Shown in pieces: positions 31,645 through 40,351 of a stretch of DNA of 64,000 nt (position 1 is its first letter; each line of letters opens with the position of its first letter). Both the position numbers and the translations under genes were made by a program. Location of the stretch: assembly GCA_029975915.1 (NCBI GenBank), contig JARKOC010000367.1, positions 1-64,000 on the forward strand, given 5' to 3'. Source of the DNA: Bryobacteraceae bacterium. Its GTDB lineage: Bacteria > Acidobacteriota > Terriglobia > Bryobacterales > Bryobacteraceae. Under the pieces are notes generated by a model. The model saw only the letters and a program-made list of their open reading frames with translations. It was not told the origin of the DNA and did no database searches.

Positions 31645-31977
31645 TTGAATCCTCCTTGGTGGTTCGTGTTCAGCATACCAGCGGAGCAAGAACTTGAATC
31701 GGACCCGCGTAGCGCCTCGACACTCGTGTCGAGGCCCGGAAGGCGGACCCCCTGGTCCGCGCGCGACGCCCCCGTCGCGCTCCGGTTCCAGTACTCTTAT
31801 TCCCCTGAGATTCATCCTGTTTCTTGGTCCGTATACTCACCCTGTGCCGTACTCAAGACAAGAGGCCACGAAACTTCATGTGGGTCAAAGGGACCCTCCG
31901 CCTGTCGGAAGGCGCCGAAGTGGTGTATACCCCGGGAAGAACGTGGATCTTGGGAACTGTTTCGATGCGGAGGAATT
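31645..31977. other. 333-nt divergent intergenic region with three perfect hairpins
   Basis: No gene is supported here. It separates the S41 protease start (minus) from the PEP-CTERM gene start (plus). Within it are three consecutive perfect inverted repeats at 31714-31735, 31743-31760 and 31761-31780, described separately. The rest shows no ORF with coding character and no clear promoter. Confidence 0.6.
31714..31780. repeat. Cluster of three adjacent palindromes
   Basis: The first is GCCTCGACAC-TC-GTGTCGAGGC (31714-31735), a 10-bp perfect stem. The second is GCGGACC-CCCT-GGTCCGC (31743-31760), a 7-bp stem. The third is GCGCGAC-GCCCCC-GTCGCGC (31761-31780), also 7 bp. Different stems sit side by side, as in dispersed palindromic elements of GC-rich acidobacteria. 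No T-tract follows, so they are not ordinary terminators. Confidence 0.7.
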
Positions 31978-32631
31978 GTGACTCAGATGCTCAGACTTTC
32001 AGCGTTGTTTCTGATTGTTGGTTCAATGATTCTCGTCCAGGCGGGCACTGTCAGCAGCCTGGTCGGCGATAAGGACTGCTTCGGCCTGCCAGGCGTCAAC
32101 GGGTGCCCGGATGGGGCGCTATGGAGCGATCAACTCGGAGGAATTTACTGGAAAAGTTACCAAACTCCTGAGGACCCCGACTTCACCGACAGATGGGGCC
32201 AGATGTTCGCCCCGATATACCTGCACTCCTACGCGCAAATCGGAGTGCCCGTGAGCGCGTCGCTGACGGTTCGGGTCGCAGGAGTTGGAAACAACAAAGG
32301 TCCGTGGAACATGATTTTTAACGGCGTCGTCATCGGCCAAATCCCCCGCATCGACGTGGAAGAAGGATCGCAAGCCGAGTACGAGGCCTTACAGCTCGTC
32401 CGGACTTTCACGTGGGCGGTCCCTGTCGAACTCCTCTCCGGGTCGTCGGACACGGCTCGGCTCGGCGTGAACCTCCCGGAGACCGGGCCCCCGGACGCAT
32501 ACTCCGTTGATTACTCCGAGTTGACCATCACCACGGCTGATAATGTGGTCCCCGAGCCCGGCTCCTGGGCCGCCATGCTGTTGGGCCTCTCCGGCCTATC
32601 CTTCGCCATCGCCCGCCGCAAGCGCGCCTAA
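31978..32631 (+). CDS. PEP-CTERM sorted exported protein
   Basis: A 217-residue secreted protein. GTG 31978 follows GGAGGA closely; ATG 31987 is an alternative. The signal peptide (MLRLSALFLIVGSMILVQAG) is followed by a beta-rich body with two Cys. The C-terminus is a textbook PEP-CTERM signal: VPEPGSW, a hydrophobic helix and basic ARRKRA. Such proteins are processed by exosortase and tied to extracellular polysaccharide. No exosortase gene is in the window. A longer upstream frame to 31363 lies over the S41 gene and is rejected. Confidence 0.85.
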   Translation: MTQMLRLSALFLIVGSMILVQAGTVSSLVGDKDCFGLPGVNGCPDGALWSDQLGGIYWKSYQTPEDPDFTDRWGQMFAPIYLHSYAQIGVPVSASLTVRVAGVGNNKGPWNMIFNGVVIGQIPRIDVEEGSQAEYEALQLVRTFTWAVPVELLSGSSDTARLGVNLPETGPPDAYSVDYSELTITTADNVVPEPGSWAAMLLGLSGLSFAIARRKRA

Positions 32632-32921
32632 TCGGAATCCGCTTGACCGGCTCACCGGCCGGGGAGACCAGCACCCTCCCTCTCCCCGGCCACGCCTTTG
32701 TCTGCCTCGCCGCCCGTCAGACGGAGACTATCTACTGAATGTGTAAGGTGATTCACCAGCCATTCGTAGACCATCCAAATTGGCTGGCCTATATCTTTTG
32801 GTCAATGTCCGTCTACGGATTGGTACGACATCGAATCGTGTACGTCCAAGTAAGTATTCCTAAGTCATTTATAAATAATAACTTAATGACGAATAAGTTC
32901 GTTTGGTCGCGATTCCAGGGC
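32632..32921. other. AT-rich, inverted-repeat-rich intergenic region
   Basis: No coding sequence is supported. Base composition drops sharply in AT-rich runs around 32850-32900. Inverted repeats include CGTAGAC (32765-32771) with GTCTACG (32811-32817), CCAAATTGG (32775-32783) and GTCATT (32864-32869) with AATGAC (32885-32890). It lies between the 3' ends of the PEP-CTERM gene and the oligogalacturonide lyase-like gene, so it is not an obvious promoter. Confidence 0.5.
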
Positions 32922-34034
32922 CTACCGGCCCGTCCGGCGCTCGGCAACGTATACCTCGGCAAAACCAGTCCGGTTGCTCGTAAATGTGACCAGCTTCTCA
33001 TCCGGCGAATAGCATGGATGCGGATGTGTCCACTGCGGTCCGTAGATCGAATCGGTCGGCACCTCCAGCCAGCTCAGTGTTGACTTGGCGTCCACCTTCC
33101 AGTTCGCGGGCGTCGGCTTGGTCCACTGCGACCCGCCGTTTTCGGACTCCGGCAGAGCCACGTGCCGGCGGGCGCCCGAAGCCACATCAATCTCGAAGAT
33201 CCCAAGATCCGGGTGGTTGGTGTCGCAAAGCACCTTGGTGCCGGAGCGGTTCGGACTGACGTGCCAGACGCTGTAATCGGTCACCGGCTTGACCGCCTTT
33301 GTCGCCCAGTCCATCCGGTACAGGCGTTTGGGCCAGTGAACGAAGATCAGGTCGCCGGTGGCGCCCAGAAAGGTCTCGTGCGTGATCCACTCCGAACCGT
33401 CGTGCTCGTAGAGGCACTCCATCCCGGTCCCATCCCTCTTCACCCTGTACATGCGCGGCGCCGGATCGCCCGCGAACTCGATCCACTCCGGCTCCAGCGG
33501 GTGGAACTGCGGGTGGATGACGGTTCGCGTAAATGGGATCACCTTCCACTCCGTGCCGTCCGCCTTTCCGGCGACGATCCCTTGGAGCGAGCCCTGCTTG
33601 ATAGCCGCAGTGATCCACCGTCCGCCGTCGCCGAGGGTGCATTCGCCCAACTGCGCCCCTTCGAACTGAGCGACGATTGTTTCGGCCAGCGAAGCGCGGT
33701 CCATTGCCCAAATAGCCCCGCTGCGGACGAAGAACACCCTCTGTCCGTCCGGCGAAAGCGTAGGCGAGTAGGCGTGGATCGGCACACCATCGGTCAGTTG
33801 CCGGATTTCTCCGTCCGGAAATCCGGCCTCGAACAGTTGAGCGTTGCCCGTGCGGTAGGAGATGAAGATCAGGCGGCGTGAGTCGGGCGTGAATGAACTC
33901 TGAAGGAAGTAGCTGAGGTGGTTAATGGACGGATGGTTGGTCACCTGCCACATGCGCGCGCCCGTGGATCGCGAAACATACGCGCCCGTCTCGGACGGGT
34001 GGAGGCTGCCTTTACCGTACTTTGGCTGCTGCAC
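32922..34034 (-). CDS. Oligogalacturonide lyase-like protein (PL22-type beta-propeller)
   Basis: About 370 residues from GTG 34034. It is made of WD40/TolB-like blades: SSFTPDSRRLIFISYRTGN, SPTLSPDGQRVFFVRSG, CYSPDEKLVTFTSNRTGF. The opening TGARMWQVTNHPSINHLSYF and the IHPQFHPLEPEWIEF segment match the oligogalacturonide lyase pattern, in which His residues bind a metal. It should split short galacturonides into unsaturated monomers that become KDG. The start is set after a terminator that ends the upstream receptor gene; the ribosome site is weak, and ATG 33953 is the next candidate but would cut a conserved blade. Confidence 0.75.
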   Translation of the reverse strand: MQQPKYGKGSLHPSETGAYVSRSTGARMWQVTNHPSINHLSYFLQSSFTPDSRRLIFISYRTGNAQLFEAGFPDGEIRQLTDGVPIHAYSPTLSPDGQRVFFVRSGAIWAMDRASLAETIVAQFEGAQLGECTLGDGGRWITAAIKQGSLQGIVAGKADGTEWKVIPFTRTVIHPQFHPLEPEWIEFAGDPAPRMYRVKRDGTGMECLYEHDGSEWITHETFLGATGDLIFVHWPKRLYRMDWATKAVKPVTDYSVWHVSPNRSGTKVLCDTNHPDLGIFEIDVASGARRHVALPESENGGSQWTKPTPANWKVDAKSTLSWLEVPTDSIYGPQWTHPHPCYSPDEKLVTFTSNRTGFAEVYVAERRTGR

Positions 34035-34052
34035 CGTTTCAATATAGCCGGG

Positions 34053-34091
34053 AAAAAAACCGGCGCGGAAGCCGTGGGGCCGCCGCGCCGG
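34053..34091 (-). terminator. Rho-independent terminator of the TonB-receptor gene
   Basis: On the minus strand a perfect 9-bp stem CCGGCGCGG/CCGCGCCGG with a 14-nt loop is followed at once by seven T. It begins 20 nt after the receptor stop, and the lyase-like gene starts 19 nt beyond its T-tract. This separates the two genes into different transcripts unless the terminator leaks. Confidence 0.85.
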
Positions 34092-34110
34092 GTTGGGTTG
34101 TTTCAACGGC

Positions 34111-37100
34111 CTAGAATGACAGGCGCAGGCCGAAGCGGAACTTCCGCTCGTATCCATCGAAGGCGCTGGTAATAGCCATGAAATTGTTGGTGTTGGTAAT
34201 GGCGCCGGTGCTCGCATTTACCGTCATGTTGCTGACGTTGGAGGCCGGGTTATTGAAGCGGGGCGTGTTTGTCGCGTTAAAGGCTTCAGCTTTGAACTGG
34301 AGCGTGAACCGCTCGTAGACCTTGAAGTCCTTGAAGACAGCGAGATCGAGCTTTACGAAGCCTGGGCCGCGCAGAGAGTTGCGGCCCATCGAGCCGAACC
34401 GGTAAAGGTTGGACGGACGCTGGAAGTTCGGATCGCGGAACGAAGTCACATCGATGTACTGCGTACCCGCGCCGACGTCGCCGATCACTTTCACTTCGCC
34501 GATCTGGTCGGCCGTCTGGCTGGACCCTGGCGTATTGAGCGACACGGTGCTGGCGCTGACCGTAAAAGGCGTTCCGCTGTAATCGGAGAAGATGCCGTTC
34601 AAGCGCCAGCCGCCGAGCACTTGATCGGCGAAGCCGGAGAGAGCGTACTTCTGGCCCTTGCCCCAGGGCATTTCATAGACCCAGCTCATGACGAACATGT
34701 GGGTGCGGTCGTATCCTGTCACGGAGCGATTGCGCTTGAGGGCGCTGGGCATGTTGGTCAGAGGAAGCGCCTGCCAACCGTCGTCGTCGGCCAGGCTGAT
34801 GGCCTTCGAGTAGGTGTAAGCTCCCTTCATGAAGAGGCCGCGGCTGAAGTTCTTATTGAGCGCGACCTGGAGCGAGTGGTAGTTGGCCGAGGCCCAACCG
34901 TCCCACATCAAGGCCTCGATCAGGCGTCCATGCGTGGCATAGAGGGGACGGCTCGTCGGCCCGCCGCCGACGTAGGTGGCTGCGTTGATGTCCCGGTCCA
35001 GGAATTGATGGACCGTCTGATTGCCGACATAGCCGACCGAAAGCAGGAACTCCTCTGGCAGTTTGCGCTCGACGGTCAGGTTCCAGCTCTGGATATAGCC
35101 GCGGTTGAGACGGCCGGCGTACGGGCTGCGCGGGCCCATGTTCACCGTGGCGGGCAGGGTGACTATGCCGGTGCTGATATCGGGTGTCGGCACGTCAGGG
35201 ATGCCCTGCGAGAACTGGCCGTAGTAGTCGTACTGCGCGGGGGCAACCCAACTGGCAGCAATGGTAGACGGGTAGAGACCGCGCAGAGGACGCGACAGCA
35301 CCATCGGGTTGAAGGTGATGCCGTAGCCCGAGCGGATAACCGTCTGGTCGTTCAGGCGGTAGGCGAAGCCGAGACGGGGCGCCAGCAGTTTCTTCGACAC
35401 CGTGATTCCGTTGTTCATCGGGATGTTGCCGACGCCGCCTATGGTCACCAGGTTTGTGGACGGGTCCCAGCGCTCCACTCCGCGTCCGTTGCCGCGGTTG
35501 ATGAGTGGATAGTACTCGTAGCGTGCGCCGATGTTGACGGTCAGATTGCGGCTCACTTGCCAGCGGTCGCGGAAGTAGAGGCCGTGCTGCCACTCTCGCG
35601 TGTGCATATCGAAGAACTGGACTGACTTGTTGGCGCTGCCGAGGATGTCCAGCAGACCCGCTGCGTACGTGTGGATGCTGCGCGCCACCTGGCCTGCCAA
35701 CACCACCGCGGTGCTGCCGGGCGTAAGGCTTCCGCGCGGGTTCGCAATTTCCGGCTGCCAGTGGTTCATTGCATGACGGACGATGTCAATGCCCCAGCGG
35801 AACTCGTGCGCTCCCTGGATCTTGGAAAAGTTGGTCGTGTAGGTGTAGCTCCAGTCATCATAGAAATTGGGGTTCGACGAGGCCGGATTGCCCCAGGCGG
35901 TGAAGCCGTTGGCGATCTGTGGCATGCCAGAGTAACGGATGTCGCCGGCAAAGGCCTTGCCGCCGTTGGTGCCGGGAATCTTCCAAACTTCCGATCCCCA
36001 GTTCTTGCCGTAGTCAGGGCCGGTGGCGATGTTCTTGAAACGGGTGTGGCCGACCACGCCGTCGATCAGGAAATTGGGCGACACCGTGATGTTGAAGCCC
36101 ATCGTGGGGATCTTGATACAGACGTCGGCATCGCCGTTCTGGCCGAGAGACGTGCCGACAAGTTCTCCGAGGGCGCCCTTCCCAAACACCAGGGCGTTCA
36201 TTTGCGAGTACTTGCCCCAGATCATGATCTTGCTGGTGAGGTTGTAGTTGGTTTTGATGTCGTACTGGTCGCGGGTCATACCCGTAGCGGCGGCAACGGC
36301 ATAATTGTTCGTCAGGTTGTAGGTGTCGGTCCCCTTCTGGTTTGGCGCGGGCGACAGCGACTGGATTGTCTTCCAGATTGGAGAGAGGCGGGCCTCAGGA
36401 ATGACGTTATTGGCGAAAGGAACGCGGCCGGCGCCGGTGGCCCGGTCGCCGGTGAGCGGGTCGTAGATCAGGCCAAGCCCGGTATATGCCGCGAAGTTGC
36501 CGGCCTTCACGTCGGCGGGCGGCACGGAGAAATTGCCAGACTGGCCGGTGCGCTCCCAGGTCCGTTCGAAGCTGAAAAAGTAGAACAGCTTGTTTTTGAC
36601 GATAGGGCCGCCGATCGTGCCGCCGGGGATGTTAATGATTGACTTCGGCAACGGGGGCTTGTTGTCATTGATGCGGTAGAAGTAGGGCCGCGCGTAGAGG
36701 TGCTGGTTGTCGTGATACCAGAAAGCGGTGCCCTTCATCTGGTTAGTGCCGCTGCGGGTGGCCACCGTGACGGCGGCGCCGCCGGCCATGCCCTGTTCGG
36801 CGTCGAACGAGGACGTCGAAATGTTGACCGTTTCCACGGCTTCCACCGGCGGGTTGTAGAGAGTGTGGTGCGGCAGCCAGATGTAGACGTTGATGGCGCC
36901 GTCGACGCGGGTATTGTTATTGTTCCGGTTGGTGCCGTTCACGTTCGTCGTCAAAGACCGCTGCGGCGACGCGCCCATGGAGTTCTGGAACGCCGCTGGC
37001 GTCGCGCCGGGCACGAGATTGATCATGCTCTGGTAGTTGCGATACGAGGGCAGGGGGAGCTCCACCACGGTCTGTGACGAGATTTCCGCCCTGGTGTCGG

Positions 37101-37518
37101 AGCGGTCGGTCTGCAAGACGGCCGCCGACGCCGACACGGTCACCTGTTCGCTGATTTGGCCGACTTCCAGCCGCGGCTCCTCACGGGTGACGGTATTGAT
37201 GGTGACTTCAATCCCCCTCCGAGTCAGGGTTCTAAAGCCAGGAGCCGTCACAACCATGTCGTAAGTGCCGGCGGGAAGGCTGATGGCATTGAATCTGCCC
37301 TGATCGTCCGCCTGGACCTCGCGGCTCTGGCCGGTGGCTGTGTGGGTGAGGGTGAGCTTTGCCCCAGGCACGACTGCGCCGGACGGGTCTTGGACCGTGC
37401 CCACGATCGAACCATAGAGCACCTGGCCCTGGAGCTGTTGAGGGCCCGACAGGCCGAGCAGAAGCGCTAACAGTAGAACAATCAGCGCTCCTCCAACTTC
37501 CAACTTTCTTGTTCGCAT
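34111..37518 (-). CDS. TonB-dependent receptor, Oar-like, with carboxypeptidase-regulatory domain
   Basis: A 1135-residue outer-membrane protein. It has a signal peptide (about 1-32), a carboxypeptidase-regulatory Ig-like domain (about 33-115; GTVQDPSGAVVPGAKLTL, GRFNAISLPAGTYDMVVTAPG), and a plug-like region (about 130-260) with Asn-rich VNGTNRNNNNTRVDGA. A long beta-barrel ends in FRFGLRLSF with a terminal aromatic residue, as outer-membrane proteins require. Oar-like receptors are numerous in Acidobacteria and are thought to bring in oligosaccharides, peptides or metal complexes. No adjacent SusD is present. The start is ATG 37518 with GGAG further upstream. Confidence 0.9.
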   Translation of the reverse strand: MRTRKLEVGGALIVLLLALLLGLSGPQQLQGQVLYGSIVGTVQDPSGAVVPGAKLTLTHTATGQSREVQADDQGRFNAISLPAGTYDMVVTAPGFRTLTRRGIEVTINTVTREEPRLEVGQISEQVTVSASAAVLQTDRSDTRAEISSQTVVELPLPSYRNYQSMINLVPGATPAAFQNSMGASPQRSLTTNVNGTNRNNNNTRVDGAINVYIWLPHHTLYNPPVEAVETVNISTSSFDAEQGMAGGAAVTVATRSGTNQMKGTAFWYHDNQHLYARPYFYRINDNKPPLPKSIINIPGGTIGGPIVKNKLFYFFSFERTWERTGQSGNFSVPPADVKAGNFAAYTGLGLIYDPLTGDRATGAGRVPFANNVIPEARLSPIWKTIQSLSPAPNQKGTDTYNLTNNYAVAAATGMTRDQYDIKTNYNLTSKIMIWGKYSQMNALVFGKGALGELVGTSLGQNGDADVCIKIPTMGFNITVSPNFLIDGVVGHTRFKNIATGPDYGKNWGSEVWKIPGTNGGKAFAGDIRYSGMPQIANGFTAWGNPASSNPNFYDDWSYTYTTNFSKIQGAHEFRWGIDIVRHAMNHWQPEIANPRGSLTPGSTAVVLAGQVARSIHTYAAGLLDILGSANKSVQFFDMHTREWQHGLYFRDRWQVSRNLTVNIGARYEYYPLINRGNGRGVERWDPSTNLVTIGGVGNIPMNNGITVSKKLLAPRLGFAYRLNDQTVIRSGYGITFNPMVLSRPLRGLYPSTIAASWVAPAQYDYYGQFSQGIPDVPTPDISTGIVTLPATVNMGPRSPYAGRLNRGYIQSWNLTVERKLPEEFLLSVGYVGNQTVHQFLDRDINAATYVGGGPTSRPLYATHGRLIEALMWDGWASANYHSLQVALNKNFSRGLFMKGAYTYSKAISLADDDGWQALPLTNMPSALKRNRSVTGYDRTHMFVMSWVYEMPWGKGQKYALSGFADQVLGGWRLNGIFSDYSGTPFTVSASTVSLNTPGSSQTADQIGEVKVIGDVGAGTQYIDVTSFRDPNFQRPSNLYRFGSMGRNSLRGPGFVKLDLAVFKDFKVYERFTLQFKAEAFNATNTPRFNNPASNVSNMTVNASTGAITNTNNFMAITSAFDGYERKFRFGLRLSF

Positions 37519-37814
37519 TGTGCCTTCTATCTCCTTGTCATTCTGGACGTCCTGATGCGCTCTCCTAGTCTCTGGTCAGCTTGCCGGCAACACCGGGAAT
37601 GGATCAGTGGCCCTGCCTCCGAAACCGAACTCTTGGACTCTACCTCTGCTTGACGGACAGGATGTGCTGACCCCAACGACCGAGGCCCTTGTAGTGTGTA
37701 TTGTTTATCACAGCGAGTCGCGCGATACAAGCCTGTCCTTTGTACAGAACCTTGGGTTTTGATGAACCACAACAACGCCGGGACCGTAAAGACGCGTCCG
37801 GCTACACTTTGGGA

Positions 37815-38597
37815 ATGCACCTGTACGGATCGGATCTCGCCTTGGCCCGCCAAATCGAAGCGGCTGAGGCGGCCAACGGCTTTGCGATGGCCCAGGCGAC
37901 ACCGGGCGCGGAAGCGCAGGCTGTGTTGGGCGGGTGCGCGGTATTTGCGGGAGCGGGCAGCCCCTTGACGCACACGCTTGGAGCCGGCATGGATCCAGCG
38001 AAGGCGACCTCGGCCGAATTCGACCGCATGGAGCGGTTCTACTTCGACCGCGGCAGCGACTCGTTGATCGATCTCTGCCCGATGGCGGACCCTGGCGTCC
38101 TCGAGCAAATCACAGCACGCGGCTATCACGTCATCGAGTTCAACAACGTCATGGCGCGCCCGGTTCTGACCTACGATACGCGGTATCAGCCGCCGCCGGC
38201 CCTGGAGGTGAGGGAGATCGGGGCCGGGGAGACAGTAGGCTGGTGCCGCACCGTGGCGCGGGGCTTCACCGGCCTCGATGAGCCGCCGGAGGAGATGACC
38301 TCGATGATGTCCACCATCCGCGAGTTCGGCCATGCCTTTCTGGCCAACGGCGGCGGCGCGGCGATGTCGGTTCAGAACAATGTCGCGCTATTGTATGGCG
38401 ACGCCACCGTGCCGGAAGCCCGCGGCAAGGGGGTCCAATCGGCGTTGATCCGGGCGAGACTGGCCAGGGCCGCGGCACTGGGAGCCGAATTCGCGGCGGC
38501 ATGCGTCATACCTGGCTCAGGGTCGCACCGCAACTACGAGCGGGCCGGATTTCAGTTGGTCTACATGCGCGTCAACCTCAAGCGGGCCAAGCCATAG
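37815..38597 (+). CDS. GNAT-family N-acetyltransferase
   Basis: About 260 residues from ATG 37815; a frame extends to 37701 but the added part has no family character. The C-terminal half has the GNAT acetyl-CoA motif A, PEARGKGVQSALI (about 200-212), followed by the closing SGSHRNYERAGFQLVYMRV (motif B type). The N-terminal half is a degenerate, possibly second, GNAT-like fold. The acceptor is unknown. It is divergent from the receptor gene and is followed by an esterase-like gene 32 nt later. The 296 nt between 37518 and 37815 hold no supported feature. Confidence 0.78.
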   Translation: MHLYGSDLALARQIEAAEAANGFAMAQATPGAEAQAVLGGCAVFAGAGSPLTHTLGAGMDPAKATSAEFDRMERFYFDRGSDSLIDLCPMADPGVLEQITARGYHVIEFNNVMARPVLTYDTRYQPPPALEVREIGAGETVGWCRTVARGFTGLDEPPEEMTSMMSTIREFGHAFLANGGGAAMSVQNNVALLYGDATVPEARGKGVQSALIRARLARAAALGAEFAAACVIPGSGSHRNYERAGFQLVYMRVNLKRAKP

Positions 38598-38629
38598 TAC
38601 GATAGCTCCAACCCACGGAGATACATCTT

Positions 38630-40345
38630 ATGCGCATCATCGCCGTCCTCCTCGCCGCCTGCCTCGCCTTCGCAGCCGACAAGAGAAACACCTACACGCC
38701 GAACACAGACACTCACTTCACGTTTACCGCTCCGACCGATCTAAAGGCCTGGGAGGCCCGCAAAGCCGAGTTGCGGGCATCGATTCTGTTCGATGCGGGC
38801 TTGTCGCCGATGCCGCCCAAGACGCCATTGAATCCCATCGTGGCCGGGCGCATCGAGCACGACAACTATGCAATCGAGCGGGTGGCGATTGAGACCCTGC
38901 CGGGATATTGGCTCGGCGGCAATCTCTACCTGCCAAAGGGCAAGCCCGGCAAACATCCGGCGATCCTGCATCCGCACGGCCACTGGACCTATGGCCGCCT
39001 GGAGAGCCAGCCGCTCAGTTCACCGCAGCACTTCGGCATCAACCTGGCGCGTCAGGGCTTCGTCGTCTTCGCCTACGACATGGTCGGCTACAACGACACG
39101 ATCCAGACGCCGCACGATTTTTCGACGCCGCAGTATCAACTTTGGAACTTTACGCCGCTTGGCCTGCAACTCTGGAACTCGATCCGGGTGGTGGATTTCC
39201 TGACGGCGCGGGCTGATGTCGATCCGTCGCGGATTGGCGTCTCCGGCGCTTCGGGCGGCGGTACGCAGACGTTCCTTTTGACAGCAGTGGACGACCGCAT
39301 TGCCGCATCGGCGCCGGTCAACATGGTTTCCGGCATCATGCAGGGCGGCTGCATCTGCGAGAACACGCCAGGGCTGCGCATCGGGACCAATAACATCGAA
39401 ATCGCGGCGCTGTTCGCGCCAAAGCCGCAACGGCTCATCGCCGCCACCGGCGACTGGACCAAGAATGTGCCGAAGGAGGAGTTGCCCGCCATCCGCGGCG
39501 TCTATCAGCTTTATGGGAAGGCCGATCTCGTGGACGCCGTGCAGTTCGACTCCCCGCACAACTACCACCAGCAGAGCCGCGAGGCGGTCTATGAGTTTTT
39601 CCGCAAGTCGCTGATGCCCGATGCCGCGCCATTCAAAGAGAGGGGCGTGACGGTGGAGAAACTCCAGGACATGCTGGTGTGGCACGGCCGGGCGCTTCCG
39701 GCGCATGCCAAGGACTTCAAGGGCGTCTTTGAGGAATGGAAAGCGATTTCGAGGAGGCAGTCCGCCGCCGCTGCAATCACGGACATCAAACGGAGTCTGG
39801 CGCAAGCTCTGGGCATGACCAGCGAGATCGCAGTTTCGGACCAGGGCAGCGTTCTGTTGCACGGCGACGGCGCCGAGACACCTTTCAAATTCGTCGAAGG
39901 CAAATCGCCGGCAGTCTTGCTTTTGGACCCTGCGGGCATCGCCGGCGCGGAGAAGTCGGCCGCCTACGCGAAGCTGAAGACCGATGGCCGGGCGATTCTG
40001 ATGATCGACGCGTTCCAGACTGGAACCGCGGCCGCGCCACGCGACCGCTCCCATAGGCACTTCCTGACGTTTAACAGAAGCGATGACGCCGCGCGAACGG
40101 CCGACGCCGCGGCCGCGCTCGCCTGGCTATCCAAGAAGAAGCCCGGTCCGCTGGAAGTTGCGGCCGCAGGCAATGCGCGCTATTGGGCGCTGTTCGCCGC
40201 CGCCGCAGGCCGGACGCCCGTGAAACTGGCGTTTGATGCGACGGGGCTTGCCGGAACCGAAGACGTCCTGGCCAAGGACTTCTTTGTCCCTGGGTTGCTG
40301 CGCGCCGGCGGTGTGGAAGCGGCACGGCGGCTTGCGGCGAAGTAG
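38630..40345 (+). CDS. Exported acetylxylan-esterase-like alpha/beta hydrolase
   Basis: A 571-residue protein with a signal peptide (MRIIAVLLAACLAFA). The alpha/beta hydrolase core (about 80-330) has GVSGASGGG (nucleophile Ser about 206) and a late His in FDSPHNYHQQSREAVY. Between them lies VNMVSGIMQGGCICENTPGL, a segment typical of the large acetyl esterases found beside plant-polysaccharide genes. The C-terminal 200 residues form a second, incomplete alpha/beta region. It would remove acetyl groups from hemicellulose or pectin in the periplasm. Its stop is 6 nt from the stop of the convergent next gene. Confidence 0.78.
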   Translation: MRIIAVLLAACLAFAADKRNTYTPNTDTHFTFTAPTDLKAWEARKAELRASILFDAGLSPMPPKTPLNPIVAGRIEHDNYAIERVAIETLPGYWLGGNLYLPKGKPGKHPAILHPHGHWTYGRLESQPLSSPQHFGINLARQGFVVFAYDMVGYNDTIQTPHDFSTPQYQLWNFTPLGLQLWNSIRVVDFLTARADVDPSRIGVSGASGGGTQTFLLTAVDDRIAASAPVNMVSGIMQGGCICENTPGLRIGTNNIEIAALFAPKPQRLIAATGDWTKNVPKEELPAIRGVYQLYGKADLVDAVQFDSPHNYHQQSREAVYEFFRKSLMPDAAPFKERGVTVEKLQDMLVWHGRALPAHAKDFKGVFEEWKAISRRQSAAAAITDIKRSLAQALGMTSEIAVSDQGSVLLHGDGAETPFKFVEGKSPAVLLLDPAGIAGAEKSAAYAKLKTDGRAILMIDAFQTGTAAAPRDRSHRHFLTFNRSDDAARTADAAAALAWLSKKKPGPLEVAAAGNARYWALFAAAAGRTPVKLAFDATGLAGTEDVLAKDFFVPGLLRAGGVEAARRLAAK

Positions 40346-40351
40346 GAAGAC

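Noticed and set aside
31363..31977. Upstream extension of the PEP-CTERM frame
   Set aside because: It lies over the start of the S41 gene and lacks a signal peptide in place; GTG 31978 has a good ribosome site.
32739..33083. 114-codon plus-strand frame
   Set aside because: It spans an AT-rich non-coding stretch and the antisense of the lyase-like gene.
36888..36960. Repeated GTT/TTG-rich stretch resembling a low-complexity repeat
   Set aside because: It encodes the Asn-rich segment of the TonB receptor plug and is in frame.
37701..37814. N-terminal extension of the GNAT gene
   Set aside because: The added residues show no family similarity and no ribosome site.
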